A stretch of 64,000 nt of DNA from Streptomyces diastatochromogenes (GTDB lineage Bacteria > Actinomycetota > Actinomycetes > Streptomycetales > Streptomycetaceae), in the NCBI GenBank assembly GCA_026913215.1, contig JAPTYK010000001.1:5952001-6016000 (forward strand). Direction: 5' to 3'. Below the pieces are notes generated by a model. The model worked only from the letters and a program-made list of their open reading frames with translations, ran no database searches and had not been told where the DNA came from. Position 1 is the stretch's first letter. Each line of letters starts with the position of its first letter. Below are positions 57,594 through 64,000 of this stretch, one piece after another. The position numbers and the translations under genes are program-made.

Positions 57594-58148
57594 CCCCGGA
57601 CGCGGACGCGGCCGGGCTCGTACGGCCCGGCCGCAGCACCGAGGCGAGCAGCAGGACGCCGGGAAGGACACCGGCGACGGTCCTGACCGCGACGACCGGG
57701 GCGTCGAAGGCCGCGAGCGCCAGGCCCGCCGCGCCGCAGGCCGCGATCGAGGCTCCCAGCACATGGAGCGCGGGCCTGCGCCAGGCGACCGCCAGGCCGA
57801 AGAAGTGCACGCCGACGACGAAGGCGATCCAGCCCACGGACGCCTCAGGGGCGTGCAGCACCCGGGCGATCACGAAGAGCCCGGCCGCGAGGCCGCCACC
57901 TCGGCCGCCACCACGTACCAGTAGCGCCGGCCGAACCGGGTGCCGGACTCGTCCGGTGCCGGTGCAGATTCCGTGGCCGTGGCCGCCGCCCGGCCGCGCC
58001 GTCCGAGGACGGCCACCCAGAGGAAGCCCGCGAGGGACAGCAGCCGCAGCGGCGCGGCGGCCGCCGTCGGCAGGGCGACCGCGTTGGCCTGGATGAACAC
58101 GAGTCCGAACGCGGCACCGATGATCCGCCCGGTCTGATCTTTCGTCAT
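57571..58148 (-). CDS. Multi-pass membrane protein (frameshifted)
   Basis: About 191 residues with five or six membrane segments: GAAFGLVFIQANAVALPTAA, LLSLAGFLWVAVLG, YWYVVAAEVAAGLFVIARVL, VGWIAFVVGVHFFGLAVAW, ALHVLGASIAACGAAGLALA and VAGVLPGVLLLASVL. A frame change near 57885 joins VAAEVAAG to LFVIARVLHAPEASVG. Small charged loops only. Family not recognised. ATG 58148 (MTKDQTGRII) lies 34 bp past the treY stop, same strand. Confidence 0.75.
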
Positions 58149-58182
58149 GACCGTCAGCTTGTCATGGCCGTGGCATCACCCC

Positions 58183-60503
58183 TCACTCCCCCCGGACCAG
58201 CAGCGCCACCGGCCGCTCCGCGAACAGCTCCGCCAGCTTGACCTCCGTCGCCGGGCCGCCCGTGAACTCCCGCACGCCGTCGAGCGCGTCGGTCCAGCGC
58301 CCCTCGGGCAGCACCAGCTCCGTGTCCTGCCAGCCGCCCGCCCGGGAGAGCCGGAGGAGAGCCGGGTCACCGCCGTGATCACCCGGCCGGAGCGGGCGAA
58401 GGCCAGACAGTGCGCGGCCGCCGGGCCCTCCGCCGCCAGCGGGACGTACGTGCCGTCCGGGCCGAAGGCCTCCGGTGCGCGCGGCGCAGCCGCAGCGCCG
58501 CCCGGACCAGGGCCGTGTGCGCGTCGTCCGCGCCGGCCGCGAAGGGCGCCCGGTTGTCCGGGTCGACGAGCGCCCGGTACTCCCGCTCGGTGTTCTGGTA
58601 TAGCTCCGGCACCCCCGGCATCGTGAGCTGCGCGAGCAGGGCGCCGAGGGCGTGCGCCCGGATGTGCGGCTCCAGGGCGAAGGCCGCCGCCGAGGCCGCC
58701 CGGAGCGGGATCCGGCCGGGCCCGGCCGCCGCGAACTCGGCCACCGCCCGCTCGTACGCCGGGTCCGGCTCGGTCCAGCTGGTCCGCAGCCCCGCCTCCC
58801 GTACGGACTTGAGGATCGCCGGACCGAGCCGGTCCGGGTCCGGGGCGCCGAAGCCGAAGGCCGTCTGCCAGGCCGTCCACGCCACGTGCGGATCGGGCGC
58901 GGGCACCCCGAGACCTCCGCGAGGAGCTCCGCCCACACCTCCGGGCACTGGGCGAGCACCGCGATCGCCGCCCGGACGTCCGCGGAGCGCTTGGTGTCGT
59001 GCGTGGAGAGCACGGTCCCGGTGCCCGGCCAGTCCCGGGCGATCCGCAGGCAGTACGCGTGGAACTCCTCCACCGGCACCGCCGGGCGCCCCGCGTCCCC
59101 GCCGACCTCGTTCGCCGAGAGCAGCGGCGTGTACCGGTAGAAGGCCGTGTCCTCCACGGACTTGGCCCGCAGCGCGGAGGACGTCTGCGCGAACCGCGCC
59201 CGGAAGGACCGGTGTTCGGGACCGTCGCCGAGCGCGCCGAGCGCCAGGTCCCGTACGAGGTCGACCGCCGTCGCCTCCTCCGGCACCGCGAACGCGGCCT
59301 TCGCGCCGCGCGCCGCCTCCGGGTCAGCACCTCCTCGCCGCCCGTCCGGTAGGTCCGGTAGACGGGGACGCGGACGAGCAGCTCGCGGATCGCGGTGCGC
59401 AGCGCCCAGGGGGCGTGGTCCCGCAGCGCCGGATCGGCGGCGCAGATCCGGCCGGCGATCCGGGTCAGCGCGGCCGTCTCGGCGGCCAGGTCATGGGTGA
59501 CCACCTCGTACGCCGCGCGGCGCTCGGTGGCCTCCCAGCGGCCGCCCCGGTCCCCGGCCTTGCCGACGAACTCCCGGTAGACGTCGGCGAGTTCGTCGGC
59601 CCCAGCGGGTCGGTGAAGACGCCGTCGAGCCGCCGCAGCGCGTCGTAGCCGGTGGTGCCCGCGACCGGCCAGGCGGCGGGCAGGGTCTCGGCTCCGGTGA
59701 GGATCTTCTCGACGACCGTCCAGCAGCGTCCGCCGGTCGCCTCCGCCAGGTCCTCCAGGTAGCCCTGCGGGTCGGCGAGCCCGTCCGGGTGGTCGATGCG
59801 CAGCCCCTCGATCACCCCGTCCGCGACCAGCTCCACGATCTTCGCGTGGCTCGCCGCGAACACCCCGGGGTCCTCCACCCGCACCCCGATGAGCTCCGAG
59901 ACGGTGAAGAAGCGCCGGTAGTTGAGCTCGGTGCGGGCCAGCCGCCACCAGCCGAGCCGGTACCACTGGGCGTCGAGCAGCTCGTCCAGCGGCAGGTCCT
60001 CGGTGCCGGGGCGGAGCGGGAACTCCTGGCCGTCCAGGCGCAGGCAGCCGTCCACGACCCGGAACCGGTCCCGCACCTCCGGGAGCCGCGCGGGCAGCAC
60101 CGGGAGCAGCAGCCGCCCGTCCCCGGCCCGCCAGTCGACGTCGAACCAGCGGGCGTACGGCGAGTCCGGGCCGTCGCGGAGCACGGCGCGCAGCGCGTGG
60201 TTGTGCCGGGGAGGCCGCCATGTGGTTGGGCACCAGGTCCACCACCAGGCCGAGGCCGTGCGCCCGCGCGGTCGCCGCGAGCGCCCGCAGCCCCTCCTCG
60301 CCGCCCAGTTCGGCCCGTACGCGGCCGTGGTCGGTCACGTCGTAGCCGTGGGTCGAGCCGGGCACCGCCTCCAGGACCGGGGAGAGGTGCAGATGCGAGA
60401 CGCCGAGGCCGGCCAGGTGCGGCACGGCGCGCTCGGCGGCCGCGAACGGGAACTCCGGCTGGAGCTGGAGCCGGTAGGTCGAGGTGGGTGGATTGGGCGT
60501 CAT
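58183..60503 (-). CDS. treY: Malto-oligosyltrehalose synthase (many frameshifts)
   Basis: Converts the reducing-end alpha-1,4 bond of maltodextrins to trehalose-type alpha-1,1; GH13, about 773 residues. PTSTYRLQLQPEFPFAAAER at the N-terminus, LGVSHLHLSPVLEAVPGSTH, GLGLVVDLVPNHMA (region I), WWRLARTELNYRRFFTVSEL, GVIEGLRIDHPDGLADPQGY (nucleophile Asp), GGRCWTVVEKILTGAETLPA (acid Glu in VVEKIL), SVEDTAFYRYTPLLSANEVG, VLSTHDTKRSADVRAAIAVL and LTMPGVPELYQNTEREYRAL. At least six frame changes (near 60215, 59600, 59325, 58905, 58480, 58360). ATG 60503. Works with treZ and glgX. Confidence 0.9.
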
Positions 60504-61780
60504 GCGAACGTACGTACCCCGCCGGAGGGCTTCTGTGTCATCGCCCCATGCGCCCGTTCGAGTGCATCGCGTTACGTTCGCGTGATGCTTCGGATGTATC
60601 GCGACACGCTGTCCCTGCTCGGACCGGCCCTGCCGGTCGTCTCCTTCCTCGGCCGGCTGCCCACCGCCATGTGCCAGCTCGGCAGCCTGCTCCTGGTCGC
60701 GGAGACGAGCGGCTCGCTCGCCACCGCCGGTCTCACGGGCGGCGCGCTCGCCGCCGGGCAGACCGTCGCCGGGCCCGTCATCGGTCGGCTCGCCGACCGG
60801 CACGGACAGCGCGGGGTCGTCCTCGCGGCCTCCCTGGCCAACGCGGTCGCCGTCACCGCCCTGGTCCTCGCCGCCCTCGCCGGCGCGCCCACCGGCGCGC
60901 TCATGGCGCTCGGCGCGCTCGCCGGGGCCACCGTCCCGCAGGTCGGGCCGCTCGCCCGGACCCGCTCCGTGGCCCTCGCCCGCCGCTCCGGCGCGGACGA
61001 CCGGATCGTCGGCACGGTGCTCTCCTTCGAGGGCACCCTCGACGAGGTCTCCTTCGTCCTCGGCCCGGCCCTCGTCGGCCTCGCCGCCGCCCTCGCCCAC
61101 CCGGCCGCCGCGCTGCTCCTGGCGGCGCTGCTGCTCGCCGTCTGCGGGACGGCCTTCGCCCTCCACCCGACGGCACGGGCGCTCGCGCCGGCGGCTTCCA
61201 CCCGTACGAGTGCCGCCGAACGGACGCGGCTGCCGGGCTCCGCGTACGCCCTGCGCGCCACGATGGTCCTCCAGGGCGCCATGTTCGGCGCCTCGCAGGC
61301 CGGGATCACCGCCCTCACCGAGGAGCTCGGCGTCCCCGCCCAGGCCGGGCTCGTCTACGCCGCCATGGGCGTCATGAGCGCCGCCGTCGGCCTCTCCATG
61401 GCCGCCGTGCCCGCCCGGATCGGGCTCGCCACCCGCTGGCGCGCCGCCACCGCCGGGCTCGTCGTCCTCTCCGTGCCGCTGCTGTTCGTCGGCTCCCTGG
61501 GCGCGCTGTACGCGGTCGTCGTCGTCCTCGGCGCCGCCTACGCCCCGCACCTGATCACCGTCTTCGGGCTCACCGAGCGGAGCGTGCCGGCCGCCCGGCT
61601 CGCCGAGTCGATGGCCTTCCTCACCAGCGGCATCGTGGGCGGTCAGGCCCTCGCCCTCGCCGTCTCCGGCCGGCTCGCCGAGGAGCGGGCGCCCCGCCGC
61701 CTTCGCGGTGGCGGTGGGGGCGGGCGCGGCCTGCGCGGTCCTCTCCTGGGCCGTACGGGTCACGGGCCCCGTACGGGAGC

Positions 61781-63899
<2,119 letters not shown>

Positions 63900-64000
63900 G
63901 GATACGACTCTTCCTCTTCTGTCCGGGTTTTATAGGTGTTATTCGGTCAGATCCTGCCCGAAAGAGCTGCAACCTCCTAGGACTTCGCCCCGTCCTACCG

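Overview
The window is about 72% G+C with codon use and gene content typical of Streptomyces: a WhiI-like sporulation regulator, HemQ, AIM24, XRE/DUF397 regulator pairs, TIGR04222 membrane proteins, and many GTG/TTG starts. The order rnd, whiI, DUF3000, hemE, FAD oxidoreductase, DUF4349, hemG, hemQ, TIGR04222 proteins, DUF692 protein up to murC and msrB matches what I recall of the conserved Streptomyces chromosome core (the S. coelicolor SCO602x-SCO606x stretch). This is memory, not a search.

1-9 kb holds RNase D, WhiI with a candidate sigma-WhiG promoter, and the coproporphyrin-dependent heme genes hemE, hemG/cgoX and hemQ/chdC. 9.1-12.4 kb is a tight three-gene leftward operon: a DUF692 (MNIO-type) oxidase fused to a C-terminal accessory domain, a TIGR04222 membrane protein ending in a Cys/Gly/Ser tail, and a second TIGR04222-like membrane protein. 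It is the best candidate here for an undescribed peptide- or protein-modification system. 12.4-26.8 kb carries housekeeping and stress genes: AIM24, an ABC pair, a polysaccharide deacetylase, PPK2, a PhoX-like protein, OsmC, ZapE, a RibD-type reductase, murC and msrB.

26.9-30.5 kb is a polymorphic-toxin locus: a CpnT/WXG100-like N-terminus joined to a YwqJ-type deaminase, a SUKH-3 immunity protein, a second stand-alone deaminase, and a second SUKH-3 protein with an extra domain. 31.3-34 kb has an SDR and an NmrA gene divergent from an AraC regulator with paired direct repeats. 34-35.8 kb has DUF397, an XRE regulator and an ATP-binding protein around a 20-bp perfect palindrome. 35.7-38.4 kb has a second EF-G paralogue preceded by a possible Arg-rich leader peptide and a long hairpin, then a VOC protein whose 3' end runs into a 12-bp tandem repeat. 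38.5-48.5 kb carries MerR/YhgE-Pip, a kinase, an MFS pump, and an MMPL transporter divergent from a two-component system. 48.6-52.2 kb has TPR, LysR, a hypothetical protein and an Xaa-Pro peptidase. 52.2-63.9 kb carries treZ, treY and glgX (glycogen to trehalose), interleaved with a GNAT, an FHA protein, an atypical P450-like protein, membrane proteins and an MFS pump.

About three quarters of the protein genes, including essential ones such as murC and hemE, need one or more single-base frame corrections, mostly at C or G runs. I read this as systematic sequencing error rather than mass pseudogenisation. I annotate such genes as full-length CDS and note the frame changes. Their start and stop coordinates are given for the reconstructed gene.
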